From the NCBI RefSeq assembly GCF_000014885.1, contig NC_011566.1, forward strand, positions 3,081,501 to 3,145,500: a stretch of 64,000 bases of DNA. The letters are read 5' to 3'. Both the position numbers and the translations under genes were made by a program. Source of the stretch: Shewanella piezotolerans WP3. GTDB lineage: Bacteria > Pseudomonadota > Gammaproteobacteria > Enterobacterales > Shewanellaceae. The notes under the pieces are model-generated. The model had not been told where the DNA came from. It saw only the letters and a list, made by a program, of their open reading frames with translations, and made no database searches. Positions 1 to 8,590 of the stretch are shown here, piece by piece; positions within the stretch are counted from its first letter, which is position 1, and each line of letters begins with the position of its first letter.

Positions 1-1
1 T

Positions 2-1048
2 GAACGTGTTGGTCGTATGGTTGAAATGCAAGCTGATGAGCGTAACGAACTTGATTACGCACAAGCTGGTGACATCATCGCTATCGTAGGTATGAAGAAC
101 GTGCAAACTGGTCACACTTTGTGTGATGTTAAGCACCCTTGTACTCTTGAAGCTATGGTATTCCCAGAGCCAGTTATCTCTATCGCTGTTGCGCCAAAAG
201 ATAAAGGCGGATCAGAGAAAATGGGTATCGCTATCGGTAAAATGATTGCAGAAGATCCATCTTTCCGCGTAGAAACTGACGAAGACTCAGGTGAAACTAT
301 TCTTAAAGGTATGGGTGAGCTTCACCTAGACATTAAGGTAGATATCCTTAAGCGTACATACGGCGTTGACCTAATTGTAGGTGAGCCTCAAGTTGCCTAC
401 CGTGAAACTATTACTCAGGTTACTGAAGATAGCTACACGCATAAGAAACAGTCTGGTGGTTCTGGTCAGTTCGGTAAGATCGACTACGTTATCCGTCCAG
501 GTGAGCAAAACACTGGTTTCACTTTCAGCTCTTCAGTTGTTGGTGGTAACGTACCGAAAGAATTCTGGCCTGCAGTTGAGAAAGGTTTCGCATCTATGAT
601 GGATACCGGTACTGTTGCTGGTTTCCCTGTACTAGACGTTGAACTAGAACTTACTGATGGTGCTTTCCACGCAGTTGACTCGTCAGCTATCGCGTTCGAA
701 ATCGCTGCTAAAGGTGCATTCCGTCAGTCTATGCCTAAAGCCGGTGCACAACTTCTTGAGCCAATCATGAACGTTGACGTATTCAGCCCAGAAGACAACG
801 TAGGTGACGTAATTGGTGACCTTAACCGTCGTCGTGGTATGATCAAAGACCAAATGGCTGGTGTTACTGGTGTTCGTATTAAAGCTGACGTACCGTTATC
901 AGAAATGTTCGGTTACATCGGTTCACTACGTACAATGACATCTGGTCGTGGCCAATTCTCAATGGAATTCGCTCACTACGCACCATGTCCAAACAGTGTT
1001 GCTGAAAAAGTTATCGCTGAAGTTAAAGAAAGAAACGCTAAGAAGTAA
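2..1048 (+). CDS. fusA: Elongation factor G, second type (3' part; 5' end outside window)
   Basis: This is the C-terminal ~348 residues of a ~697-aa translational GTPase that moves tRNA and mRNA through the ribosome and helps recycle it. The frame is already open at base 2. The visible part holds the end of domain II (ERVGRMVEMQADERNEL), domain III, domain IV (GGSGQFGKIDYVIRPGE) and domain V ending in PLSEMFGYIGSLRTMTSGRG. The GTPase domain lies upstream of the window. The C-terminus (EFAHYAPCPNSVAEKVIAEV) looks like the second EF-G of Vibrio and Shewanella rather than the str-operon copy. No tuf gene follows; a strong terminator does, which also fits a stand-alone second copy. Family assignment is certain; paralogue assignment is inferred. 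Confidence 0.95.
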   Translation, partial: ERVGRMVEMQADERNELDYAQAGDIIAIVGMKNVQTGHTLCDVKHPCTLEAMVFPEPVISIAVAPKDKGGSEKMGIAIGKMIAEDPSFRVETDEDSGETILKGMGELHLDIKVDILKRTYGVDLIVGEPQVAYRETITQVTEDSYTHKKQSGGSGQFGKIDYVIRPGEQNTGFTFSSSVVGGNVPKEFWPAVEKGFASMMDTGTVAGFPVLDVELELTDGAFHAVDSSAIAFEIAAKGAFRQSMPKAGAQLLEPIMNVDVFSPEDNVGDVIGDLNRRRGMIKDQMAGVTGVRIKADVPLSEMFGYIGSLRTMTSGRGQFSMEFAHYAPCPNSVAEKVIAEVKERNAKK

Positions 1049-1092
1049 CTATTACTGAATAGTTACTACTCTGAAGAGTTTTAAACTTTAAT

Positions 1093-1127
1093 AAAAGCCT
1101 ATAGGTGAAAATCTATAGGCTTTTTTA
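1093..1127 (+). terminator. Rho-independent terminator after EF-G
   Basis: A 12-bp perfect stem (AAAAGCCTATAG pairing with CTATAGGCTTTT) has an 8-nt loop and is followed by a T run. It lies 45 bp past the EF-G stop. Confidence 0.9.
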
Positions 1128-1285
1128 TTGCCGTCAAACAATAGCAGCAAACCCTGCTCTAGCGCATAGTCAACATTCCATAAAATTAATCCTAATTTTG
1201 TTGCATCACTCCCATATTTAGAATGCTAAGTTGCTTTAGTCGTCAAAGCCGATAAAGTACGCGCTCGGTTTCTAGGCTCAACATT

Positions 1286-2230
1286 ATGACGACTCAATCA
1301 TTCAAACTTTTAGCACTTGTTTTCACGCTATTCAGCTCTTATTTTACTTATGCCAGCCAAGAACTCGATAGCACAGTTAACCAACAGCTCACCCCTAAGC
1401 ATTGGAGTGGTCTGCCTCTGCTGGCAGATAAAGCGTCTGAACGTGGATACCAATTACCCATTCCGGTTGGGGTAACGCTGTTTTACAACGACATTGAAGC
1501 TGACTACATCGCCAGCGATGACTTTAAGGTTCAGGTAGATGGCGGTTTGCTTGGTCTAAGAGGGCCTAATGATTACCTCGTTCCAGCAGAGGATGTCACC
1601 ATTACAGGCCGCGACAAGAGCGTGCAGCTGAAACTAGATGCGTGGGTCTTACCTTTCTGGAATGTTTATGGGATCCTTGGTTATACCGAAGGCAATAAAG
1701 ATATAAAAGCAAAGCTAGATAATGTTGAGGGACTGCCTTGCGGCGAAAGTTGCGATGGTGTTGTGCTGCCAATCCCAATAAGCTATACCGCTACAAACTT
1801 TGGTTTAGGCACAGTCCTTGCGGGTCAAATAGCGCCTATAATTGGAGACACACCTTTTACCATTATGGCAATAGGTGCCGTCATTAAAGCTAAAACAGAT
1901 ACCACCGATAGTTCAATTAAAACCAAACTTGCTTCAGTGCGCATAGGGCAACGCTTTGATGTTGCTGGTGATAAATTAGCCTGGTTCTTAGCGTTTAGCC
2001 ATCAAAGTGTTCGCCAAAATGTTACCGGTGAATACTCTTTTAAAGGGACTGAACTCGCCCCCTTAATGGAAAATGTAAAATTCGATATCGATCTTGCTAA
2101 GCAAGAAACTAAAAACATCTCATTTAGCTTAAACTATGATTTTGGGCCTAAAAATGAATGGAACCTCTATGCCGAATATGGATTCCTTAACTGGAACCAT
2201 CTAATTATTGGCATGGGTCGTCGTTTTTAG
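1286..2230 (+). CDS. Putative outer-membrane beta-barrel protein, unknown role
   Basis: The 314-aa product has a signal peptide (hydrophobic residues ~6-22, cleavage near TYA-SQE). It shows alternating hydrophobic/polar strand patterns and a C-terminal phenylalanine (IIGMGRRF), the usual BAM recognition signal of outer-membrane barrels. One cysteine pair (LPCGESC, ~residue 150) could form a disulfide in an extracellular loop. It lies alone between the EF-G terminator and a convergent kinase gene. I do not recognise a named family. A porin-like or surface protein is likely, and substrate is unknown. The start is the first ATG before the signal peptide; no strong Shine-Dalgarno sequence precedes it. 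Confidence 0.75.
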   Translation: MTTQSFKLLALVFTLFSSYFTYASQELDSTVNQQLTPKHWSGLPLLADKASERGYQLPIPVGVTLFYNDIEADYIASDDFKVQVDGGLLGLRGPNDYLVPAEDVTITGRDKSVQLKLDAWVLPFWNVYGILGYTEGNKDIKAKLDNVEGLPCGESCDGVVLPIPISYTATNFGLGTVLAGQIAPIIGDTPFTIMAIGAVIKAKTDTTDSSIKTKLASVRIGQRFDVAGDKLAWFLAFSHQSVRQNVTGEYSFKGTELAPLMENVKFDIDLAKQETKNISFSLNYDFGPKNEWNLYAEYGFLNWNHLIIGMGRRF

Positions 2231-2244
2231 CCCCTAAGTTAATT

Positions 2245-2715
2245 TCAGATAGGTTCAAACATCGACGCCATGCGTTTGATACTTTGAAAAGGCACACCGT
2301 GACGGTTTCTCTTAGCACAAAGTTGTTGATGTTTTACCGAAGCTGGGTCGCCTATTTGCTGGATACGTACTTCGTAACCTAATGCCTGTGCTGCTGCGCT
2401 ATACGCTTTAAACTCCCAATAAGCTAGGTTGGTATTATCACAAATAACCAAAGGCAACCCGTCAGCCATGGCTTCGATAAATGCAGTTAAGTTTAACTGG
2501 TGATATTTTGGCAACAGCTTTTGGTTAAACAGATACACGCCCATGTTATAAAAAAGGCTGTCGGTTGAAAATATACCGTATTGCTTTTCAGTCTGAATCG
2601 AGCTGCCATTTTGTTGATAAGTAGCAACAAACTCTTTTGCCCAGTAGCTTTTACCACTACCGGGGAGTCCGCGCATAATAATCGCAAGCTTCTGGTCAGC
2701 AGATGCATCAAGCAT
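2245..2715 (-). CDS. P-loop ATP-binding protein (zeta-toxin/PNK-like kinase fold)
   Basis: This 156-aa protein has a Walker A motif GLPGSGKS at residues 16-23 and a central ICDNTN segment, the pattern of AAA_33-type small kinases related to polynucleotide kinase and NEDD4-binding protein 2. Late arginines (AKRNRHGVP) could act as a lid. The substrate cannot be told from sequence. It starts 5 bp after the cobB stop on the same strand, so the two are probably co-transcribed. Confidence 0.8.
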   Translation of the reverse strand: MLDASADQKLAIIMRGLPGSGKSYWAKEFVATYQQNGSSIQTEKQYGIFSTDSLFYNMGVYLFNQKLLPKYHQLNLTAFIEAMADGLPLVICDNTNLAYWEFKAYSAAAQALGYEVRIQQIGDPASVKHQQLCAKRNRHGVPFQSIKRMASMFEPI

Positions 2716-2720
2716 ATTGA

Positions 2721-3455
2721 TTATCCAACCAGCATTTGATCATTAATGACTTTTCCTTGGAGGATTTGTTCGACCAATTTGGGCAGCAATTCACTCGCCT
2801 TTCCCTGTAAATGGTATTGGAACTGGCTATGCCGATCTGCTGGCATTAGATTAATATCGACGGTTTGTGCTCCATGATGATTTGCTGTGTCAACAAAACC
2901 AGCAGCAGGATATACGGTGCCAGATGTACCGATCGCAATAAACAGATCGCAGCTGTCTAAGGCATGCTGAATGCGATCTAAGCCGATTGGCATTTCACCA
3001 AACCAAACAACGTGAGGACGAAGCCTTTGCGCTGGAATACAACAAGTACAAGTATGGTCAGGACCAAAAGGCTCTCTCAGTAAAAAGGTTTGTCTAGAGC
3101 GAGGGCAACGCCCTTTCGAGAGCTCGCCATGCATATGTAACAAGCGCTTTGAACCCGCCCTTTCATGAAGATCATCAATATTTTGCGTGACAACGAGTAA
3201 CTTACCTTCAAATTCACGTTCCAACTTAGCCAGAGCATCATGGCCAGCGTTGGGTTCGATGCAACCATTATGGAACTGCTGCCAGCGCTCATTATAGAAT
3301 TGTTCCACTAATTGTGGGTTCTTCTCATAACCTTCAGGTGTTGCGACCTCTTCAATCTTATGCTCCTCCCACAAACCATCTTGATCTCGAAAGGTACGTA
3401 ATCCAGATTCTGCCGAGATCCCGGCGCCAGTTAGTATTACTATCTGCTGGTACAT
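2721..3455 (-). CDS. cobB: NAD-dependent protein deacylase, sirtuin class III
   Basis: CobB removes acetyl and succinyl groups from lysines using NAD+. The 244-aa product has the sirtuin motifs GAGISAESGLRTFRD near the N-terminus, QNIDDLHERAG, and HMHGEL with the catalytic His. An FYNERWQQF segment supplies the Tyr-x-x-Arg pair typical of class III enzymes that accept succinyl and malonyl groups. Zinc-binding cysteines are at GRC and CTCC; the single Cys in the first pair also occurs in E. coli CobB. LRPHVVWFGEMP is family-typical. It is divergent from fur and followed at once by the P-loop kinase gene. Confidence 0.95.
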   Translation of the reverse strand: MYQQIVILTGAGISAESGLRTFRDQDGLWEEHKIEEVATPEGYEKNPQLVEQFYNERWQQFHNGCIEPNAGHDALAKLEREFEGKLLVVTQNIDDLHERAGSKRLLHMHGELSKGRCPRSRQTFLLREPFGPDHTCTCCIPAQRLRPHVVWFGEMPIGLDRIQHALDSCDLFIAIGTSGTVYPAAGFVDTANHHGAQTVDINLMPADRHSQFQYHLQGKASELLPKLVEQILQGKVINDQMLVG

Positions 3456-3630
3456 CTACAGTCCTATTTCTTAGTATTGTTGTTTCCATTTTGCCAAGGA
3501 TAGAATAATTTTTACATTAGGCATTAGTATAAACGCTAATAACAATACAAAAAGTACGCTTAAATTGCTTGTTTTATATCAGCTTTATCGCTTTTATTTA
3601 CAATAGATGTCTTATTACTATATCAAAGGT

Positions 3631-3658
3631 TTAAGTTTTCTAATTGTGCACATATAAT
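3631..3658 (+). promoter_or_regulatory. Candidate fur promoter
   Basis: A perfect TATAAT (3653-3658) lies 65 bp before the preferred fur start, with a weak -35 (TTAAGT at 3631) at 16-bp spacing. No convincing Fur box was seen, so autoregulation is not shown by the sequence. Confidence 0.4.
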
Positions 3659-3723
3659 GGATTGAATACTCACATATGAACTGGCTCGCGTTGACAGGCC
3701 GTTCTGCAATCAAGAGAACAATA

Positions 3724-4155
3724 ATGACAGATGGAAATCAAGCGCTAAAGAAAGCGGGTTTGAAAGTAACCTTACCACGAGTCAAAATTTTAGAATTGAT
3801 GCAAGGACCAGAGAATCAGCATATCAGTGCTGAAGATCTTTATAAAAAGCTACTGGATTTGGGCGAAGAGATCGGCTTAGCGACGGTTTATCGAGTACTT
3901 AACCAGTTTGATGACGCAGGAATAGTCACACGTCACCATTTCGAAAGCGGCAAAGCTGTATTCGAACTTGCAACACAACACCACCATGATCATCTTGTAT
4001 GTTTATCATGCGGTAAGGTCTTCGAGTTTTCAGATGATATGATTGAGCAACGCCAAGACGAAATTGCCATGAAGCACAACATTAAGCTGACAAACCACAG
4101 TCTTTACCTTTACGGTGTATGCACCAATGACAACTGCGAGCATGGTGAGCCTTAA
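3724..4155 (+). CDS. fur: Ferric uptake regulator
   Basis: Fur is the Fe(II)-dependent repressor of iron uptake. The 143-aa product (start MTDGNQALKKAGLKVT) has the N-terminal winged helix (TLPRVKILELM, LATVYRVLNQF) and the metal-binding dimerisation part HHHDHLVCLSCGKVFEF, with a second Cys pair near the end (CTNDNC). An in-frame ATG exists at 3676, but the 16 extra residues have no counterpart in Fur proteins. The ATG at 3724, preceded by an AGAG purine stretch, gives the normal length. It is divergent from cobB and followed by its own terminator. Confidence 0.97.
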   Translation: MTDGNQALKKAGLKVTLPRVKILELMQGPENQHISAEDLYKKLLDLGEEIGLATVYRVLNQFDDAGIVTRHHFESGKAVFELATQHHHDHLVCLSCGKVFEFSDDMIEQRQDEIAMKHNIKLTNHSLYLYGVCTNDNCEHGEP

Positions 4156-4168
4156 GGTTTATTTAGTT

Positions 4169-4198
4169 AAAAAAACCAGCTAAATGCTGGTTTTTTTA
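4169..4198 (+). terminator. Rho-independent terminator after fur
   Basis: CCAGC/GCTGG stem with a TAAAT loop, extended by flanking A and T runs so that it may act in both directions. Confidence 0.85.
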
Positions 4199-4227
4199 TG
4201 GGGCACAATTGACAAAATCGCCCTTGG

Positions 4228-4728
4228 CTAAAGATACTTGTGAAAAACATTTACCTTGTGTCCCATAAACTTATCCCTACCACGCTCTTGCATACCCAAC
4301 TTTTTTGCCACACCTTCTGAGCCTTTATTCCCGATGAGGATTAAAGCAATAGCCTCTTGGATATCGTAATCAATGAATTTAGTTAAGGCGGCAGTCCCTG
4401 CTTCAAAGCCAATCCCCTTCCCCCAGTAGCTAGGAAGGTAACGGTAACCGAGCTCCACTTCATCAAACTCCTCAATATACTTTGGCCCGCAAAAGCCTAT
4501 AACTTTAGCATCTGCTTTATGTTCTACAGCCCAACGCCCATAACCAAATTGCTCATAGTTACTTAGGATCATGTTTTCCAAAATCTCTTCGGCCTGCGTA
4601 ATATTAGTCATTGGCGCACCAGGTATATAGGTGAGAATTTCCGGGATGCTGTTGAGTAAAAAAATTGCTTTAGTATCTTTTGACTCAAATCGTCGTATTA
4701 TCAGTCTCTCGGTTTCAGCAATTATCAC
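4228..4728 (-). CDS. GNAT family N-acetyltransferase (RimJ/RimL type)
   Basis: The 166-aa protein begins TERLIIRRFESKD, the standard opening of the RimJ/RimL/Acetyltransf_3 branch, and has the acetyl-CoA-binding region near LGYRYLPSYWGKGIGFEA followed by NKGSEGVAKKLGMQERG. The family transfers acetyl groups to protein N-termini or small amines; the substrate here is unknown. It starts with GTG, supported by AAGGAG 7 nt upstream. It is a single gene, convergent with fur. Confidence 0.85.
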   Translation of the reverse strand: MIIAETERLIIRRFESKDTKAIFLLNSIPEILTYIPGAPMTNITQAEEILENMILSNYEQFGYGRWAVEHKADAKVIGFCGPKYIEEFDEVELGYRYLPSYWGKGIGFEAGTAALTKFIDYDIQEAIALILIGNKGSEGVAKKLGMQERGRDKFMGHKVNVFHKYL

Positions 4729-4945
4729 TTTAAACTCCTTGGTATTGCGCTATCCATATTACTACAACACACAATATTTCAAACATAGTATGCTTATCTG
4801 TATTCACGACTTTTTGACTATAATCGATACTAATATAACTAATTTCTACTTAAATTAGAAAGTATTAAAACAAGATTGCCTAATCGGCAAAAATGCCTTT
4901 CAATAAGACAATCCGCTATCAGGTGCATAATAGTAAGGAATATTT

Positions 4946-6616
4946 ATGACCATCATGCAAAAGTTCTTTTGGATTATCGCTTCTTTAGGAAACTTAGTCG
5001 CAATAAACCTAGCCATTAGCCAAACCAGTATTGGAACCATTTTCTTACTATTATTGACAATCACTTACAGCACTATTGGCTACTTCGATATGTACCATAG
5101 TAAGCATACACTCAATCGTCTCTACCCTGTTGTCGCACATATCCGCTATTTTTTAGAATCTTACAGAGTTGAGATTCAACAGTATTTTATTGCTAATGAT
5201 ACCGAGGAAAAACCATTCAACCGTGAGCAACGCTCTTTAGTTTACCAACGAGCTAAAAATGTCAGAGACACCATCGCTTTTGGTACACAGCGTGATCTGC
5301 TTGAGGATAATTATTTAAGCCTTTGGCAATCTCTGCACCCAAGAGCAGTGCAAGCTGATGCTAAGCGAGTACGGTTTGGGGGGCCAGATTGTTTACAACC
5401 CTATGATGCGTCCTACCTCAACATATCCGCGATGAGCTTTGGTTCATTAAGCTCTAACGCTATTGAAGCGCTGAATTTAGGGGCATTGAAGGCCGGCTGT
5501 TATCACAACACGGGAGAAGGTGGTGCTAGCCCCTACCATTTGAAGCACCATGGAGATATTGTTTGGCAAATTGGTTCTGGGTTATTTGGCTGTCGTGATG
5601 AAGAAGGTAACTTTAACCCCGAATCATTCGCTGCGATGGCGACTCGCCCACAAATCAAGATGATTGAAATTAAGCTTTCTCAAGGGGCAAAGCCTGGACA
5701 TGGTGGTGTATTACCTGCTGCAAAGATTACTGATGAAATTGCTACAATTAGGCACATTGCTAAAGATAAGGATTGTGTATCACCCGCGGTAAATCCTGAA
5801 TGCACCACACCAAAAGATCTGCTTAATTTTGTCGTCAAGCTGAGAACACTAAGTGAAGGGAAGCCCATTGGATTTAAGCTCTGTATCGGTAATCCGGTAG
5901 AATTTTTAGGTTTGTGTAAAGCAATGTTAGAAACAGGGATAACGCCCGACTTTATTACGGTAGATGGTGCTGAGGGCGGTACTGGCGCTGCACCAGTCGA
6001 GTTTTCCAATCGTTTAGGTATGATGTGCTTAGAGGGAGTATATTTTACTCATAACGCGCTTATAGGCGCAGGGTTACGAGATAAAATTAATATTATCGCT
6101 TCAGGCAAGACAGCATCAAGTTTCGATCTTTTGGCCAAAATAGCGATGGGAGCCGATTCAGTCAATGCTGCCCGTACCATGATGATGTCACTTGGTTGCA
6201 TTCAATCTCGCCACTGTAATACCAATATGTGCCCTACAGGTATAGCCACTCAAGACCCAGCTAGAAGCAAAGCCGTAAACGTTATAGAAAAAAGTGAACG
6301 GGTAAAAAACTACCACCACAACACCATAGAAAGTTTTTTTGAACTGGTTGGCAGTATGGGCTTGGACAATCCAGCCAAGTTACTGCCTCATATGTTGAAA
6401 AAGCGCACTCCATATGGGCTATTAATGTCAGTAGGCAGTCTCATCGAGCCATTAAAAGAAAACGAATTACTGCAAGAGAAACATATTGAGGGACCTTGGA
6501 GCGACTGGTGGCATATGGCAAGAAGTGATGATTTCTATAGTGAGGATACCTATATCCTATCGCCGGCAGAGTTTTCACGCGCCAAACATAGCAGTAGTAA
6601 GCTTAAGCCTAGATAA
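4946..6616 (+). CDS. FMN-binding glutamate synthase-like protein (stand-alone, membrane-anchored)
   Basis: This 556-aa protein corresponds to the FMN/Fe-S barrel domain of glutamate synthase without the amidotransferase or GltD parts. Two hydrophobic segments (~residues 6-24 and 28-48) probably anchor it in the inner membrane. The barrel shows SAMSFGSLSSNAIEALN, GEGGASPYH, KPGHGGVLPAAK and DGAEGGTGAAP. The 3Fe-4S motif has three cysteines, in CIQSRHCNTNMC followed by PTGIATQDP. The reaction of these short homologues is not established to my knowledge, so glutamate synthesis should not be assumed. The start has AAGGA at good spacing. It is convergent with the next gene. Confidence 0.88.
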   Translation: MTIMQKFFWIIASLGNLVAINLAISQTSIGTIFLLLLTITYSTIGYFDMYHSKHTLNRLYPVVAHIRYFLESYRVEIQQYFIANDTEEKPFNREQRSLVYQRAKNVRDTIAFGTQRDLLEDNYLSLWQSLHPRAVQADAKRVRFGGPDCLQPYDASYLNISAMSFGSLSSNAIEALNLGALKAGCYHNTGEGGASPYHLKHHGDIVWQIGSGLFGCRDEEGNFNPESFAAMATRPQIKMIEIKLSQGAKPGHGGVLPAAKITDEIATIRHIAKDKDCVSPAVNPECTTPKDLLNFVVKLRTLSEGKPIGFKLCIGNPVEFLGLCKAMLETGITPDFITVDGAEGGTGAAPVEFSNRLGMMCLEGVYFTHNALIGAGLRDKINIIASGKTASSFDLLAKIAMGADSVNAARTMMMSLGCIQSRHCNTNMCPTGIATQDPARSKAVNVIEKSERVKNYHHNTIESFFELVGSMGLDNPAKLLPHMLKKRTPYGLLMSVGSLIEPLKENELLQEKHIEGPWSDWWHMARSDDFYSEDTYILSPAEFSRAKHSSSKLKPR

Positions 6617-6628
6617 ATGTTGCTTTAA

Positions 6629-7552
6629 TCATAATAAAACCGATAACCAAAAGCTCATCGTAAACACACACAGTGCTGTGGAAAGAACCACAGTGCTGGC
6701 AATGACAGCCTGTTGAGCTTGAACTTGCATGGCAACAAGATAAGCATTAATGCCAAGCGGGGAGGCACTGAGCAATACCAATACAGCTAATAAATTAGCT
6801 TCTAGCCTGAACATCGAGCCTAGGGCATAGACTAGCGCTGGCAGAAAAATCAATTTGACCAATGAGGCCATTATAGCCAATTTCCAATCTTTAGCTATTT
6901 TATAAAAGCTCAGGTTAGCACCTAATACAAACAGCGCACATGCTAATGCTGGTTGGCTCAATAAATCAATACCACTTGCTAAGTTATCAGCTAAAGGGAT
7001 TTGCAATAGATTGAATGCTAGACCTAGTGAGATACTCATAACAATAGGGTTAAACACGATGCCTTTTATAAATGGTCCGGCTTTAAACTCTGCTTTGTTT
7101 CTGCTTAAAGCCAAAATAAAGGTCAATGAAAAAAGCAATGCACTATGAAAGGTAATGATAATAAACACATTGCCCATCATCTCCTGACCTAGCGCGCCAA
7201 CGATAATAGGTAACCCCACTAAAATAGTGTTTGAGTAACTACAACCTAACCCATAAGCAGCACTATTACCTATACGTTGCTGATGCCCTCTTCGCACAAA
7301 GTAGAAGAGTAAAAAGCCTATGCCGTAAGCAACTAACACTGGTAGGTAAAAACTAATTAAAGCATTAATATTAAAGCTTTTATTTAGGTCGGCCTGATAC
7401 ATATTGATGAATAAAAAAGCAGGAATGCAGAGGTAAAAAGTGAATAAACTTATCCCACCTATCTGCTCTTTTGAAAAAACGGATCTCGTGGTGAGTATAT
7501 AACCTAATACGGCCATAAATAGGAGTGGAAAAACAATTGAAATAATGGCCAT
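6629..7552 (-). CDS. AEC family transporter (auxin efflux carrier superfamily)
   Basis: The 307-aa inner-membrane protein has about ten hydrophobic helices throughout, split by a short polar centre (SRNKAEFKAGPF). Family-typical features include the N-terminal VFPLLFMAVLGYILT, the proline-containing crossover helix CIPAFLFINMYQ, and a C-terminal repeat with LGINAYLVAMQ. Bacterial members export or import small organic acids; the substrate cannot be inferred. It is convergent with the glutamate-synthase-like gene with a 12-bp gap. No clear Shine-Dalgarno precedes the ATG. Confidence 0.88.
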   Translation of the reverse strand: MAIISIVFPLLFMAVLGYILTTRSVFSKEQIGGISLFTFYLCIPAFLFINMYQADLNKSFNINALISFYLPVLVAYGIGFLLFYFVRRGHQQRIGNSAAYGLGCSYSNTILVGLPIIVGALGQEMMGNVFIIITFHSALLFSLTFILALSRNKAEFKAGPFIKGIVFNPIVMSISLGLAFNLLQIPLADNLASGIDLLSQPALACALFVLGANLSFYKIAKDWKLAIMASLVKLIFLPALVYALGSMFRLEANLLAVLVLLSASPLGINAYLVAMQVQAQQAVIASTVVLSTALCVFTMSFWLSVLL

Positions 7553-7786
7553 ACAGGTTTAATTTTTCCTAGAAAAGATAACAGGAATTACCTTGATAGA
7601 ATATAAGGTATAAAGATTAGTAATTATATCAAATTAATATGGGAAATCAGACAAGTTAAGAGATTATTTTAAAAAAAACGATATGATCTTTTATCGGTAT
7701 GGCAGTCATTAACAAGGCTGGTAAATAAGCATCCGCTGCTATAAAAAAATTTTTAAAACCTGCAAACAAACGCCCTTTGTCGGACT

Positions 7787-8095
7787 CTAATTGCTAGAAA
7801 TATTCAAAGGAATAATATTGCAAAAAATCTCTTTCTCAAACTGCTGCTCAAGCTTATCTCTCCATGATTGTTTATTAATCGGCACCAGAAAAAAATTCTC
7901 TCTAGATGTATCCGTGACAAAAGCCATATCATGACGCATTAGCTCAAAATGAATGTCGTTAACAAAATCGGCTGAAAAATTCTGCCGCCCTGTTAGCTGA
8001 TTGATATCTTTACGTGTTAAAGATACCCCTTCATTGAGTCCTTCGAACCTTAACCTTAACCAATCTGAAAACTCTTTTGCGCTGACCATAGACAT
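7787..8095 (-). CDS. Small conserved-looking hypothetical protein
   Basis: The 102-aa soluble protein has no signal peptide or membrane segment. It opens MSMVSAKEFSDWLRLRFEGL and contains a helix-rich stretch (SLTRKDINQLTGRQNFSADFV) that could be a small helix-turn-helix, but I do not recognise the family. A second in-frame ATG two codons in (8089) is equally possible. It lies alone between AT-rich intergenic DNA and a MITE-like repeat. Confidence 0.6.
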   Translation of the reverse strand: MSMVSAKEFSDWLRLRFEGLNEGVSLTRKDINQLTGRQNFSADFVNDIHFELMRHDMAFVTDTSRENFFLVPINKQSWRDKLEQQFEKEIFCNIIPLNISSN

Positions 8096-8590
8096 AAAAT
8101 CTACCTACAAGTTCCTCTATAGATAAATTAGGTATAACAGATCGCTGTTACATCGCCATATTTTGGCGTTGTTTTTCGATTTTTATCACCAATCATTCTA
8201 ATTGCTTCTTAGGTATAAACATTAAACTATAAAAAAAAGAGGGCAAATACTTAGAAACGCGCTAGGGGTTGTTGTTCTTTCATGGTTGTTTTTACCGCAG
8301 TTTATTGGTTATTTTGCCAAGGCAGAGGTTATGCGGTTTAATCATTCTCCACAAATCACCTGTAACGCAGTATAAATAGCTAAGCTGCGCGGCCTTTCGG
8401 GTTCGTTTCAATGCTTTTATCCTTGCGTTACGTGCTTTTCACTCAGCTCGCTATGCATCATCGCTCAAGACTTGCCCAAAAAGGCCATTGAATTTGAACA
8501 AAAAACAAGCTAAAACGCTCAACAACCTCTAGTAAAACTCGAGAGTTTGTCCTCATATAGCGATAATTTATACAACTAACGCCCTTGCGT
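8096..8590. other. Intergenic region dominated by a MITE-like repeat
   Basis: No coding region was found. 8262-8532 is copy 1 of a dispersed repeat (separate entry). The rest is AT-rich spacer, with no terminator seen for the chemoreceptor. Confidence 0.7.
8262..8532 (+). repeat. MITE-like dispersed repeat, copy 1 (full length)
   Basis: This 271-bp non-coding element is bounded by imperfect 13-bp terminal inverted repeats: CTAGGGGTTGTTG on the left and CAACAACCTCTAG on the right. Its body matches, with indels, the reverse complement of 48537-48796 and the left half matches 34787-34920. Shared blocks include GTTGTTTTTACCGC, GTAACGCAGTATAAATAGC and GGGTTCGTTTCAATGC. TGTAACGCA and TGCGTTACG inside form a long-range stem. 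No transposase is present. Confidence 0.8.

Noticed and set aside
3456..3723. Fur box upstream of fur
   Set aside because: No 19-bp inverted repeat close to GATAATGATAATCATTATC was found.
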